Positions 55,640 through 64,000 of a stretch of 64,000 bases of DNA are shown here, piece after piece. Origin of the DNA: Bifidobacterium sp. WK041_4_12. Its GTDB lineage: Bacteria > Actinomycetota > Actinomycetes > Actinomycetales > Bifidobacteriaceae. Position 1 is the stretch's first letter. The number at the start of each line of letters is the position of its first letter. The notes below the pieces were generated by a model. The model had not been told where the DNA came from. It was given only the letters and a program-made list of their open reading frames with translations, and made no database searches. The position numbers were made by a program, and so were the translations under genes. The stretch lies in contig NZ_CP129674.1 in assembly GCF_041080795.1 (NCBI RefSeq), positions 2,108,001 through 2,172,000 of the forward strand, read 5' to 3'.

Positions 55640-58171
55640 CTATTCCTTGGGTGTCCGCCAAATCGTACTTGAATGGTGTCGCGAACGACGCAAGGCAATG
55701 CGCTTCAAGCGAGGAACCGGACGAGTCGAGACAAAAAGCGGCTGGAATTCAATCAGCGGATTGTACGGAGCCAGACCGAACCATTTCACAGGTGAACCTG
55801 CAACATGTCTGATGGCGTATTTGACTTGCAGCGATATCGCACCGCTCGTCGTGATCTTTGACTCTGGCATCAGCGCCTTATGCACCAGCACGTATTTGAT
55901 GGTTCCAATCTGCGGATCCTCGTCAACCTTGGGATAGAGCGAAGTCTGCTTGGGCAGTTCCCCACTGTCGATCAGCTCGTGCATGATCTGGTGCAGATAG
56001 GTGGCAACGTTCGGATCCACCTTGAAGCCAAGGCGGATTTTGACGCGATACATATAGCTCGTATCGAAGTTTTCGACCGAGTATTCACGCGTAAAGGGAT
56101 CGTCGGTGGTTTGCACGGACACTGACCACCATGCGCGGGCTCGCTTCGGATGGTCTGCAAAGATCGAGAAGAATATGTCGGTATCCAGACGCCCCATTTC
56201 GGTATCGGATGTCAGGTAGACCAGATTGTCTGCAAAATAAGGAATTCTGAAGTCCTTGTGCAGCATGTCCAGAGCGGGGATGAATTCCTTCGGATTCATG
56301 TGTCTACGTTGCGAACGCTCGACGCGCGTGCCCTCGTCCCAGGTGTACATGACGAAGAGAATGGCAATCGTGAGCAGCATGGTGAACCAGCCACCGTGCA
56401 GGAACTTGGACATCGAAGCGAGGAAGAACAGCGTCTGGATGGCAAGGAACACGGTCGTGAAGATAATTGCCAGCACATGCCTGTGCTTGAACCATATATA
56501 GACGGCGAGCAGCACCGTGGTCGTTATCATCGTGATGGTCAGCGCCAGACCATAGGCTGCGGCAATATGTTCGGAGTCTCTGAACAGTGCAAGCACTATC
56601 AGGGTGGCACTGCATAGCACCAGGTTGACGACGGGGATGTATAGCTGTCCACGAGTTCTGGCCGGGTAGCGAACCTGCAGATGTGGCATCCAATTCAAGC
56701 CTGTCGCTTCTGAAACCATCGTGAATGCGCCGGTTATCAATGCCTGTGATGCGATGACGCCTGCAGCGACGGACAACACGACGGCGGCATAGCGCACGCT
56801 CGGGTTGAGCATCTGGAAGAACGGGTTCAGATTCGCGACACCGTGCAGTTCCTTGTTGTTCTGGTTGCGCAGCATCCAGGCACCCTGACCGAAGTAGTTC
56901 AAGACCAGAGCGACCTTAATGAATGGCCATGTGGCATAGATGTTGCCACGACCAACATGACCCATGTCTGAATACAGTGCTTCGGCACCGGTCGTCGAGA
57001 GGAATACGGTGCCCATGATGGCAAGTCCTGCGACATTGTTATGGCTGAAGAGGAATTGAACGCCATACCAAGGATTGAGCGCCGCGAACACCGACCAGTC
57101 ATTGTTGAGATTGACGATGCCAGCGATGGCAAGGAATCCGAACCAGATCATGACGGTTATGCCGAAAACCTTGCCGATGCGTTCAGTTCCACGCGATTGC
57201 ACCGAGAACAGCACCAGAATCACGACCACCGTGATCATCAAGGTAAGGTTCTCGTTGTCGCTGAATACTGATTTGAGCATTGGCAGCGTTTTCAGACCCT
57301 CGACTGCGGAGGATATCGAAACTGCCGGAGTGAGAACGGAGTCGGCAAGGAATGCCGCTCCACCAAGCATTGCTGGAATGACCAGCCAGCGAGCGCGACG
57401 TCTCACCAGGCTGTAGAGCGCGAAAATGCCACCCTCGCCCTTGTTGTCGATGCGCATGGCGATCAACACGTATTTCACTGTGGTAATCAGGGTTATCGAC
57501 CAGAATACGAGCGACAGCATGCCGAGCACGGCTGGCCTGTTCGTATTCTCGAGTCCGCCTTGACCGGTGAGGAATGTCTGGGACATATAGAGCGGCGAAG
57601 TACCGATGTCGCCGTAGACAACGCCCAGTGCGACGAGAGCCATGCCGAAGGTGATCTTGTCCGGTGACTGTCTCGCTCTGCGAAGCAGACGTCCAAACGG
57701 TCCGCGAGGCTTTTTCGCGAGCAGTGTCGCTTCACGCATTGCCTCCTTGCGGGCGCGTTTCATTGCCGCTTTCTCCTCGCGGGTTCTGCCTTGCTTGGAA
57801 ACCTTGGGAGCCTTCGTGATGCTCTCTGAGGGCAGAATGGATTCAGGAACCACCTCATGCGAAACTTTCTCTTCCGCAGCCGGTTTCATGGTGGCCTGCG
57901 CTTCCAAGTCTTGTCTCTTGATGATTTGAGTAACCGCCGTGTCCTCGGCAAAATCGGCTTTCTCCGAATGAGCTGAATCAGGCTGTGCCGATTCGGATGT
58001 CACCTTGTGTGAATCACGAGTCTTCGAGCTTTGTGCGTTGGTACCAAGTGAGTTCGAACTATGGTCCTCCGAAGTGTTGTCATCCATGCCGTCAGCCTTG
58101 TCATGAGAATTGTTGCCCCCACCATTCAAGCCGATGTTTTCAGCAGATGAATCATGCTGCGTTCCAGCCAT
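55640..58171 (-). CDS. kup: Potassium uptake protein Kup
   Basis: An 843-residue KUP/HAK/KT potassium transporter. An unusual hydrophilic N-terminal region of about 170 residues (Asn/Ser/Asp then Lys/Arg-rich) precedes the 12-helix core, which opens with the family motif LVALGVVYGDIGTSPLYMSQ. Further blocks are KGEGGIFALYSLVRR and SDMGHVGRGNI. The C-terminal cytoplasmic domain is complete. The start at 58171 has GGAGGG. It is monocistronic; no c-di-AMP riboswitch is visible in the short upstream region. Confidence 0.92.
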   Translation of the reverse strand: MAGTQHDSSAENIGLNGGGNNSHDKADGMDDNTSEDHSSNSLGTNAQSSKTRDSHKVTSESAQPDSAHSEKADFAEDTAVTQIIKRQDLEAQATMKPAAEEKVSHEVVPESILPSESITKAPKVSKQGRTREEKAAMKRARKEAMREATLLAKKPRGPFGRLLRRARQSPDKITFGMALVALGVVYGDIGTSPLYMSQTFLTGQGGLENTNRPAVLGMLSLVFWSITLITTVKYVLIAMRIDNKGEGGIFALYSLVRRRARWLVIPAMLGGAAFLADSVLTPAVSISSAVEGLKTLPMLKSVFSDNENLTLMITVVVILVLFSVQSRGTERIGKVFGITVMIWFGFLAIAGIVNLNNDWSVFAALNPWYGVQFLFSHNNVAGLAIMGTVFLSTTGAEALYSDMGHVGRGNIYATWPFIKVALVLNYFGQGAWMLRNQNNKELHGVANLNPFFQMLNPSVRYAAVVLSVAAGVIASQALITGAFTMVSEATGLNWMPHLQVRYPARTRGQLYIPVVNLVLCSATLIVLALFRDSEHIAAAYGLALTITMITTTVLLAVYIWFKHRHVLAIIFTTVFLAIQTLFFLASMSKFLHGGWFTMLLTIAILFVMYTWDEGTRVERSQRRHMNPKEFIPALDMLHKDFRIPYFADNLVYLTSDTEMGRLDTDIFFSIFADHPKRARAWWSVSVQTTDDPFTREYSVENFDTSYMYRVKIRLGFKVDPNVATYLHQIMHELIDSGELPKQTSLYPKVDEDPQIGTIKYVLVHKALMPESKITTSGAISLQVKYAIRHVAGSPVKWFGLAPYNPLIEFQPLFVSTRPVPRLKRIALRRSRHHSSTIWRTPKE

Positions 58172-58293
58172 ACACCCTCCAATGGCAGTCGATTGATAAG
58201 GCTGCCTCACGAGTTAATTACGCGTCCGATACACGTTAGCACCTTTCATGCACATACTGGACTTCAGGAGGCTTCGTAATACTTCAGGAGACT

Positions 58294-59292
58294 TCAGATG
58301 CCGTATACCTTTCGCGTGGTGGCTCGCGTGGCTCGAGCGACTGCCGCAATGGGCATATCCATGACGTCAGCCATGGCTGCCAGGGTATAGGGAATCATAT
58401 ATGGGGCGTTGGTTCGTCCTCGATAGGGCATCGGAGAAAGATACGGTGCGTCAGTTTCGACCATGGCATGATCCAGGCCTACGATTCTCAGCGATTCCCG
58501 GATGTCGTCGTTTCCCTTGTATGACACGGTTCCCGAGAAGCTCAAATACCAGCCGTGCTCCTTTGCGATCTCGGCCATATGCGCATCGCCCGAATATGAA
58601 TGGAACACCGTTCTTTCAGGCGCACCATCGTTGAGTAGGGTTTCTATCACTTCCCTATGGGCGTCACGGTCGTGGATTTGCATGGGCAGATTCAATTCCT
58701 TGGCAAGTGCGATATGTGCGCGGAAGGCTTCGCGCTGAATTGCGGCAGCATCCTGGCCTGTTCTGAACAGATCCATGCCCGTCTCCCCTATGGCGACGAC
58801 CTGCTCGGGATATGCCGCTGCAAGCTCAGCCACCTTGGCGCATGCATCCTCGAAGCTCGTATCATGCCAGGGTTTATATTGCACCGGCAATCCATCGGGT
58901 CCAGGGACTCCGCGATGACCGTGAAGCACTGCCTCGTTGGGGTGGATTGCAACCGCAGCATGAACCGATTGGGGGTATTGCAGAGCCATGTCGATGGCAG
59001 TCTGCAGATGCGGAAGTTCACAACCGACATCGATGATGCCTTCCACTCCTGATGCCTTGGCCTTGTCCAGCAGCTGATCGACGGAGAACACGGGGACATC
59101 GGCCTGTCCGCGCTCCTGCGCCTGACGATTCATCTCGCGGGCAAAGGGCACTACGGATGCGACATGCGTGTGGTCGTCGATGACGCATGCGTCTGCTGGC
59201 AATGGCTCTGGTGCCGGTGCCCAGCTGCGATTGCGATGGTGTTTACTCATATCTTCCATTGTGTCTGGAGCATCGACTGTATCTGTATGCAC
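58294..59292 (-). CDS. tatD: TatD-family metal-dependent hydrolase
   Basis: A 332-residue TatD/YcfH-type deoxyribonuclease: DDHTHVASV (first metal ligands), AAVAIHPNEAV, VVAIGETGMDLFRTGQD, LPMQIHDRDAHREVI, VFHSYSGDAHMA and VETDAPYLSP are all present. The N-terminal 40 residues are extra; the start may instead be 59259 or 59250. It follows metG on the strand, a common arrangement, but a hairpin terminator lies only 31 bases before it. Confidence 0.9.
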   Translation of the reverse strand: MHTDTVDAPDTMEDMSKHHRNRSWAPAPEPLPADACVIDDHTHVASVVPFAREMNRQAQERGQADVPVFSVDQLLDKAKASGVEGIIDVGCELPHLQTAIDMALQYPQSVHAAVAIHPNEAVLHGHRGVPGPDGLPVQYKPWHDTSFEDACAKVAELAAAYPEQVVAIGETGMDLFRTGQDAAAIQREAFRAHIALAKELNLPMQIHDRDAHREVIETLLNDGAPERTVFHSYSGDAHMAEIAKEHGWYLSFSGTVSYKGNDDIRESLRIVGLDHAMVETDAPYLSPMPYRGRTNAPYMIPYTLAAMADVMDMPIAAVARATRATTRKVYGI

Positions 59293-59322
59293 AAGGGATT
59301 GTATGAGTCCAGAAAGAAGAAA

Positions 59323-59345
59323 CCCGACGGGGGAAAACCGTCGGG
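59323..59345 (-). terminator. Hairpin just upstream of tatD
   Basis: CCCGACGG and CCGTCGGG form a perfect 8-bp stem around GGGAAAA; on the minus strand the T-rich GTTTCTTCTTTC follows. It probably ends the metG transcript or attenuates tatD. The gap 59293-59753 holds this hairpin, repeat copy D and nothing else I can call. Confidence 0.8.
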
Positions 59346-59579
59346 ATTAGAGAAGAGAGAAGAAGGGATTCAATTATGGGATTCGGCTGGGAATCTCGCC
59401 AGCGTTACCATCTGCTGACATCTTTTATATAACCAGCGAATCCTTGAAGAGATGATGCGTTTGCCTCAAAGTTCTCTGAAAATAGTGTGTCCGCTTTGTG
59501 ACGGACTGCTTTTCACCTCATAATGACGCATGTATGCGCTTACAAACGGCGTATTGCGGATGAAGTCTGAAGGGAATGC

Positions 59580-59682
59580 GAGTTTTGCGGCAATTCTTCA
59601 GTATCAAGGCGTGAAAACGCCATTTCTCCGTCAATATTTCAGCGATTCTGACGGTTGATACTCTGAAATTGCCGCAAAACTC
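59580..59682. repeat. Palindromic repeat family, copy D
   Basis: 28-base arms (59580-59607 and 59655-59682) with GAGTTTTGCGGCAATT fully paired, a mismatched middle and AGTATCAA paired; spacer 47 bases. Same inner sequence as copy C. It lies between metG and tatD. Confidence 0.88.
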
Positions 59683-59753
59683 AACATCTCGGCAACGAAC
59701 AGGGTATTCAGCTCCCGCATGGACTGCCTTTTGTCTCATTGTGCGCGCACGAG

Positions 59754-61640
59754 CTACTTTTCCTGCTGTTCCTGCTGTTCCTGCGCCAATTCTGCCTTGG
59801 CTTTCGACAGTCGCTCGGCTTCCTTCTGACGACGAGCGTCCAAAGCGGTTTGGAAGCGGTCAAGTTCCTCTTGAACTGCCTCTTTTGGAATCTTCTGGAA
59901 GATTGGCGACGGCTTGGCGATAGGCGTGCCGTCAACAAGGGGTTCGCGCTTCCAAGGATGCACGTTCACACCAAGCTTGTATGTGCCGGTGATGATCTGG
60001 TACTCGAAATCTGGCTTGTCAAGATCGTGCACCTGTTCCACATGTGGCAGTGGTGAGAACGTTCCCTTGCCACCCATGGTCTCGTAGACTTGCTGCGCAG
60101 AGTGAGGAAGGAATGGCGCAAGCATCACGTTGGCATCGCAGACAACCTGAGCTGCGGTATGCAGAATCACCGCGACACGATCTTCATCATCCTTGATTTT
60201 CCAAGGTTCTTCAGCAGAAATGTATTTGTTGACTTCTCCAACGAGTCGCATGGTTTCACCCAATGCGGCTTTCTGCCGATGATGTTCGATCAAATCGCCG
60301 ACCGTTTCGAAAGCCTTGATGCTTTCACCAAGCAAGGCCTTGTCTTCAACCGTCAGGCTTGATTCGTCAATATGCGGTATCGCACCAAAATGCTTGAACA
60401 GCAAGTTGGCCACGCGATTGACCAGATTCCCCCAGCTTGAGGCCAGTTCTTCGTTGTTATGGCGAACGAACTCAGCCCAGGTGAAATCTGCATCCGAGGT
60501 TTCGGGTCCAGCGATGGAAATGTAGTAGCGGACAGCGTCAACCTGATAGCGCGCAAGGATATCCTTCACATAGATGACGATGCCCCTCGATGAACTGAAC
60601 TTCTTTCCTTCCATGGAAAGGAATTCGCTCGCCACCACCTCTTGCGGCAGATTCAGCTTGCCAAAGTCGCCAGCTTCGCCACCCTTCGATCCCTCACCGT
60701 TATAGGCCAACAGCTCCGAAGGCCAGATCTGGGAGTGGAAGGTGATGTTGTCCTTGCCCATGAAGTAATAGCCAAGGGCCTCAGGATCGTTCCACCATGC
60801 ACGCCAGGCATCAGGTTCTCCCTGACGTCGTGCCCATTCGATGGACGCCGAAAGGTAGCCGATCACCGCATCGAACCACACATACAGGCGCTTGTTCGGA
60901 TTGTCGATCCATCCATCAACGGGGATGGGAATGCCCCAGTCAATATCTCGTGTGATGGCACGCGGCTTGACCTCGTTGAACAGACCGATCGAGAAGTTGA
61001 TGACGTTGGTTCTCCAGCCCTTGCGGGTTTTCAACCAGCTGAGATTAGCTTCAGCCAGCGCAGGAAGGTCAAGGAAGAAGTGCTCCGTTTCCTTGAAGAT
61101 CGGTGTCTCTCCGTTGATCTTTGAAACCGGGTTTATCAGCTCATCTGGATCAAGTTCGTTGCCACAGTTATCGCACTGGTCGCCACGGGCACCGGAAGCG
61201 CCACAAATCGGGCATGTTCCCTCGATGTATCGATCTGGAAGCGTGCGACCCGTTGAAGGGGAGATGGCAACCTTCTGCGTACCTTTATATATGTATCCGT
61301 TTTTCAGACATTGTTTAAACATTTCCTGCACGACATGTTCGTGATTGCCAGTCGTGGTCCTGGTAAACAGGTCGTAGCTCAAACCCAAGTCGCACAGGTC
61401 TTTTGAGATAACACGGCTATAGCGATCTGCGAGCTCCTGGGCGCTGACACCTTCGGCTTCAGCCTGCACCAGAATTGGAGTTCCATGCTCATCGGTGCCG
61501 GAAACCATCAACACGTCGTTGCCCTTCATGCGCTCGTAGCGCGCATACACGTCGGATGGCACTCCAAAACCTGCAACGTGACCAATATGACGCGGACCAT
61601 TAGCATACGGCCAAGCGACCGAAACAAGGATATGACTCAT
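59754..61640 (-). CDS. metG: Methionyl-tRNA synthetase
   Basis: A 628-residue class I synthetase charging tRNA-Met. The HIGH-type motif is PYANGPRHIGHVAGF, a zinc-binding insert holds CPICGASGARGDQCDNCG, the catalytic loop is KFSSSRG in place of KMSKS, and an anticodon-binding helical domain follows (SWGNLVNRVANLLFKH). The C-terminal tail is Glu/Gln-rich (AQEQQEQQEK) and there is no tRNA-binding EMAPII-like extension. The start at 61640 is set by the family MSHILVSVAWPYANG. Confidence 0.97.
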   Translation of the reverse strand: MSHILVSVAWPYANGPRHIGHVAGFGVPSDVYARYERMKGNDVLMVSGTDEHGTPILVQAEAEGVSAQELADRYSRVISKDLCDLGLSYDLFTRTTTGNHEHVVQEMFKQCLKNGYIYKGTQKVAISPSTGRTLPDRYIEGTCPICGASGARGDQCDNCGNELDPDELINPVSKINGETPIFKETEHFFLDLPALAEANLSWLKTRKGWRTNVINFSIGLFNEVKPRAITRDIDWGIPIPVDGWIDNPNKRLYVWFDAVIGYLSASIEWARRQGEPDAWRAWWNDPEALGYYFMGKDNITFHSQIWPSELLAYNGEGSKGGEAGDFGKLNLPQEVVASEFLSMEGKKFSSSRGIVIYVKDILARYQVDAVRYYISIAGPETSDADFTWAEFVRHNNEELASSWGNLVNRVANLLFKHFGAIPHIDESSLTVEDKALLGESIKAFETVGDLIEHHRQKAALGETMRLVGEVNKYISAEEPWKIKDDEDRVAVILHTAAQVVCDANVMLAPFLPHSAQQVYETMGGKGTFSPLPHVEQVHDLDKPDFEYQIITGTYKLGVNVHPWKREPLVDGTPIAKPSPIFQKIPKEAVQEELDRFQTALDARRQKEAERLSKAKAELAQEQQEQQEK

Positions 61641-61791
61641 AATCCATGATTATTGGTGTCGGCGCGGACAGAAAGCCGACATTTTTTCACCGGCTTATCC
61701 ACATTCGTCACCAGATGACGCAAATATCCACAACTACACCTATCCCAGCCTCTTAATCAAACGCACCAATCATTTCACGTAGTTTCTTGGC

Positions 61792-62499
61792 ATGAAAGTC
61801 ATACAACAGCAATCACAACGGCAACATTCACCACGACAGACCGCACAGTCTCGGCAGACAGACCCGTTCATCAACATCGCGAGACTCCCTGGACCACTCA
61901 GCATGCGATATCTTGAGTCGCTCGATCTCGTCGTGACCCTCGATTCAAGCAATTGCTTCTCGACTGCTGACACGCACACCCTCTTCGGTCGAGCCGCCGT
62001 CGCTGCACGCCTGGTTCCGATAGGAGCGGCGGCATGCACCTATCTCGCACGATGGATTTGGGCAGGCGGTGCATTCCCTGGCACCATCGACATCATTTCA
62101 CAATCGCATTATCGTGCTGCAGTTCATGGTCATCTCATCCGCGTCCACAACAGGCACATCGAAGCTGACCAGATGATTCAGATAGGCTCACTGTTTCTCA
62201 CCTCGCCAGCACGCACAGCTTGCGATCTGGCATGCAATGAGGATGGCAAGGAATCATTCAACGAATCCGTTGCGCGCATCACCAGCATGCTCGAACTCTA
62301 TGACGTCAGACCAGAGGAATGCATGGATCTGCTGTTGCAGAACCAGCGCTGGCCCGGACATGCCAAAGGCTTGGAAATAATGAGAATGATCGTGCTCGCA
62401 ACAAGCGAGCTCGCAACCTCAGATGGCACATCCCAGCAACGCACGCACGGCAATCACAAGATGAAGGGACACCAGCCGTCCCTGTTCGATTCCGAATGA
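61792..62499 (+). CDS. AbiEi-like / type IV TA antitoxin-like protein
   Basis: A 235-residue protein. Its middle carries RVHNRHIEADQMIQIGSLFLTSPARTACDLACN, which resembles the conserved T-S-P-x-R-T-x-x-D-L-A motif of AbiEi and related winged-helix antitoxin C-terminal domains and of DUF559-type proteins without the nuclease part. No AbiEii toxin-like gene is next to it, so a toxin-antitoxin role is unlikely here. Function unknown. It starts at ATG 61792 divergent from metG. Confidence 0.6.
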   Translation: MKVIQQQSQRQHSPRQTAQSRQTDPFINIARLPGPLSMRYLESLDLVVTLDSSNCFSTADTHTLFGRAAVAARLVPIGAAACTYLARWIWAGGAFPGTIDIISQSHYRAAVHGHLIRVHNRHIEADQMIQIGSLFLTSPARTACDLACNEDGKESFNESVARITSMLELYDVRPEECMDLLLQNQRWPGHAKGLEIMRMIVLATSELATSDGTSQQRTHGNHKMKGHQPSLFDSE

Positions 62500-62512
62500 C
62501 ATGAAAGGAAAC

Positions 62513-62896
62513 ATGGGCAAACATCGAGGCAGACACGCCGCTCGTCTCACCACGACTCATCTTCAAGCAAGCAATACACGGTTATTGGCAGTTCGGGAAG
62601 ATGCGGACAATATGACTGCTCCGGGCTCAGCATCGAGTTTGCAGCCTCCCAAACCGCCACTGCCGCGCACTCCATTGACCGCGTGCGACCCCGATACGCC
62701 ACTCAGTGCACTGTGGGCGATTGCCCGCGAGCAACCAGAGCTGCGACGCTATATCATTGCGAATCCCTCTGCCACGCCCGACCTGCTCGAATACATAGCC
62801 CAATCTGGAGGGCCAGGGGTGACGCATTGCATGAGGATTCTCTTGGATTCACTGGAATCCAAGGCTCACGACTTGAGTTCTAGAACTGCCGCGTAG
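62513..62896 (+). CDS. Hypothetical protein, LRV-like helical repeat
   Basis: A 127-residue protein with a disordered N-terminal half and a C-terminal helical segment (DPDTPLSALWAIAREQPELRRYIIANPSATPDLLEYIAQSG) matching the pattern of leucine-rich-variant repeats, where ANPSATPDLL is the repeat core; written in parts here as one block of shorter motifs. The start at 62513 has AAAGGAAAC. It follows the AbiEi-like gene by 13 bp and overlaps rsmI tail-to-tail by 31 bp. Confidence 0.55.
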   Translation: MGKHRGRHAARLTTTHLQASNTRLLAVREDADNMTAPGSASSLQPPKPPLPRTPLTACDPDTPLSALWAIAREQPELRRYIIANPSATPDLLEYIAQSGGPGVTHCMRILLDSLESKAHDLSSRTAA

Positions 62897-63951
62897 ATTT
62901 GCTTACGATTTGGCAGGGAACCATCTGGCAGAGGATGCTCCTGCGCAATGACTGCGATGGCATCCTTGATCCGTATGCCATCCTCAAGCGCACGGTCGAT
63001 GGCTAACACAGCCAAATCCTCGACGGACAGACTCGATGGGGCGGCTGCAATCGCCTCATCTTCACTGGCTCCCTCGATGACAAGCACCATTTCGCCTCTT
63101 GGCGGATCATCGATGATTGATTGACGTATCTCCTGCACGGTTCCCCGTCGAATCTGTTCGTAATGCTTCGTCAGTTCCCGGCATAAGGCCATGCGTCGCT
63201 GAGGGCCGAATGCATCCATGACATCGTCAATCGAATCGGCAATGCGGTGCAAGGTCTCGTAAAACACCATCGTCCGCTGTTCAGACTGCAGCATTCGCAA
63301 GTGCTGCACGCGCTCAGCGTGGCGCCTCGGCAGAAAGCCTTCATAGCAGAATCGATCAGTGGGAAGCCCCGAAATTGCCAAGGCATCAAGCACGGCACTC
63401 GGGCCGGGCGCACACGTTACCGCAAGCCCACGCTCGATGGCACGCCTGACCACGGCAAGGCCAGGATCGTTGATCGTTGGCATCCCTGCGTCGGAAACCA
63501 CGAGGACGCAGGCACCGGATTCGACCTGATCGAGAATGTCATCGGCCTTGTCGCGCTCATTGTGGTCATGGTAGGAGATAACGGATCCACCGACGTGCAG
63601 ATGCAGACGGTTGGCTAGGTCGTAGAGTCTGCGGGTGTCCTCGGCTGCGACGATGTCTGCGTGTTCGATAAGCGATTTCAACCGTTGTGAAGCGTCGAAC
63701 ATGTTGCCAATGGGAGTCGCGGCCAGCACCAAGGTTCCACGGGGAACGGTTGCCGCAATCTCCTCGACCTCCTCGTCTTGCGAAGGGTCCGCCGTCGATG
63801 GGCTGGTATCTGGGCCTGACTGCAGTTCCTCCTGGATGCCCCTGCCTTTCGGTCTTAGCTCAGCATGTTCTTGCTCGTGAAGGGCAGAGTCTTGAAGGGC
63901 AGGTTCGTGAAGGGCTGGGTCTTGTGACAATTGGACATTGGGCGTTTGCAT
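62866..63951 (-). CDS. rsmI: 16S rRNA (cytidine-1402-2'-O)-methyltransferase RsmI
   Basis: A 361-residue SAM-dependent methyltransferase, longer than the usual 280-290 residues because of an extension of about 70 residues with a near repeat (ALHEPALQDSALHE). The core has VLAATPIGNMFDASQRL, EDTRRLYDLANRL, VVSDAGMPTINDPGL and APGPSAVLDALAISGLP, then YETLHRI. It modifies C1402 in the decoding centre. It overlaps the upstream convergent gene by 31 bp. A divergent gene begins 30 bp away. Confidence 0.94.
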   Translation of the reverse strand: MQTPNVQLSQDPALHEPALQDSALHEQEHAELRPKGRGIQEELQSGPDTSPSTADPSQDEEVEEIAATVPRGTLVLAATPIGNMFDASQRLKSLIEHADIVAAEDTRRLYDLANRLHLHVGGSVISYHDHNERDKADDILDQVESGACVLVVSDAGMPTINDPGLAVVRRAIERGLAVTCAPGPSAVLDALAISGLPTDRFCYEGFLPRRHAERVQHLRMLQSEQRTMVFYETLHRIADSIDDVMDAFGPQRRMALCRELTKHYEQIRRGTVQEIRQSIIDDPPRGEMVLVIEGASEDEAIAAAPSSLSVEDLAVLAIDRALEDGIRIKDAIAVIAQEHPLPDGSLPNRKQIYAAVLELKS

Positions 63952-63980
63952 GGTTCCAGTATCCTCTACTCTTAGGATTG

Positions 63981-64000
63981 ATGCGTTTACGAAATAAAAT
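63981..64000 (+). CDS. Start of a divergent gene, possibly Pmt-type mannosyltransferase
   Basis: Only seven codons (MRLRNK...) fall inside the window. In many actinobacteria the gene divergent from rsmI encodes a dolichyl-phosphate-mannose-protein mannosyltransferase, so that is a contextual guess. AGGA lies upstream but close to the ATG. Confidence 0.3.

Noticed and set aside
58172..58293. c-di-AMP riboswitch upstream of kup
   Set aside because: The space is only about 120 bases and shows none of the paired elements expected.
61792..62896. AbiEi-like gene plus neighbour as a toxin-antitoxin pair
   Set aside because: The second protein is LRV-like, not an AbiEii nucleotidyltransferase, and lacks its motifs.

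Overview
The window looks like chromosome from an actinobacterium of the family Bifidobacteriaceae, probably Bifidobacterium. Supporting signs are the galactofuranan-type cell-surface polysaccharide genes, an OpcA-linked zwf operon, an RsmI gene that seems to diverge from a Pmt-type gene, the paired LLM/FMN-reductase genes, and an integrated Rep like those reported from bifidobacterial plasmids. The species cannot be named from sequence alone.

Layout. (1) 1-15.3 kb: cell-envelope glycan locus, mostly on the minus strand, with a GlfT2-like galactofuranosyltransferase, large DUF6020-like and GT-C-like membrane proteins, two GT2 enzymes with C-terminal membrane anchors, a Wzx-type flippase, a secreted protein with six ricin-type lectin repeats, and UDP-glucose dehydrogenase. 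A truncated second DUF6020-like gene lies tail-to-tail with the intact one, and their 3' ends overlap. (2) 15.6-24.1 kb: an integrated element of about 8.45 kb in the 3' end of tRNA-Ser(GGA), bounded by a 14-bp direct repeat. It carries a tyrosine integrase, an RHH regulator, small secreted and membrane proteins, a replication-relaxation-like protein, an SRPBCC cargo gene, a HTH protein, a DNA methyltransferase, and a Rep with HUH-endonuclease plus superfamily-3 helicase architecture like that of eukaryotic CRESS-DNA viruses. Upstream of rep is a structured, iteron-rich region containing two exact copies of the virus-type nonanucleotide TAGTATTAC. Five element genes are disrupted by stops or frameshifts, while Rep and the presumed origin look intact. 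(3) 24.4-36.6 kb: an OFA-type MFS transporter, small conserved proteins, a complete ribose (rbs) operon whose binding-protein gene has an internal amber codon, a second MFS transporter and a DUF4232-like lipoprotein. (4) 36.8-48.2 kb: an FtsX-type permease with a strikingly degenerate ABC ATPase partner, RlmA, MntR/MntH, a flavin oxidoreductase cluster, an unrecognised protein and a TetR regulator. (5) 48.4-64 kb: HD protein, the oxidative pentose phosphate set zwf-opcA-pgl with convergent gnd, a class II amidotransferase, Kup, TatD, MetG, an AbiEi-like protein, RsmI and the start of a divergent gene.

Four intergenic copies (39.6, 48.2, 52.7 and 59.6 kb) of a roughly 105-113 bp palindromic repeat family show matched changes in both arms. 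Coordinates use the start codon I consider best supported by a Shine-Dalgarno match or the family N-terminus. All assignments come from reading motifs by eye; no database search was run.
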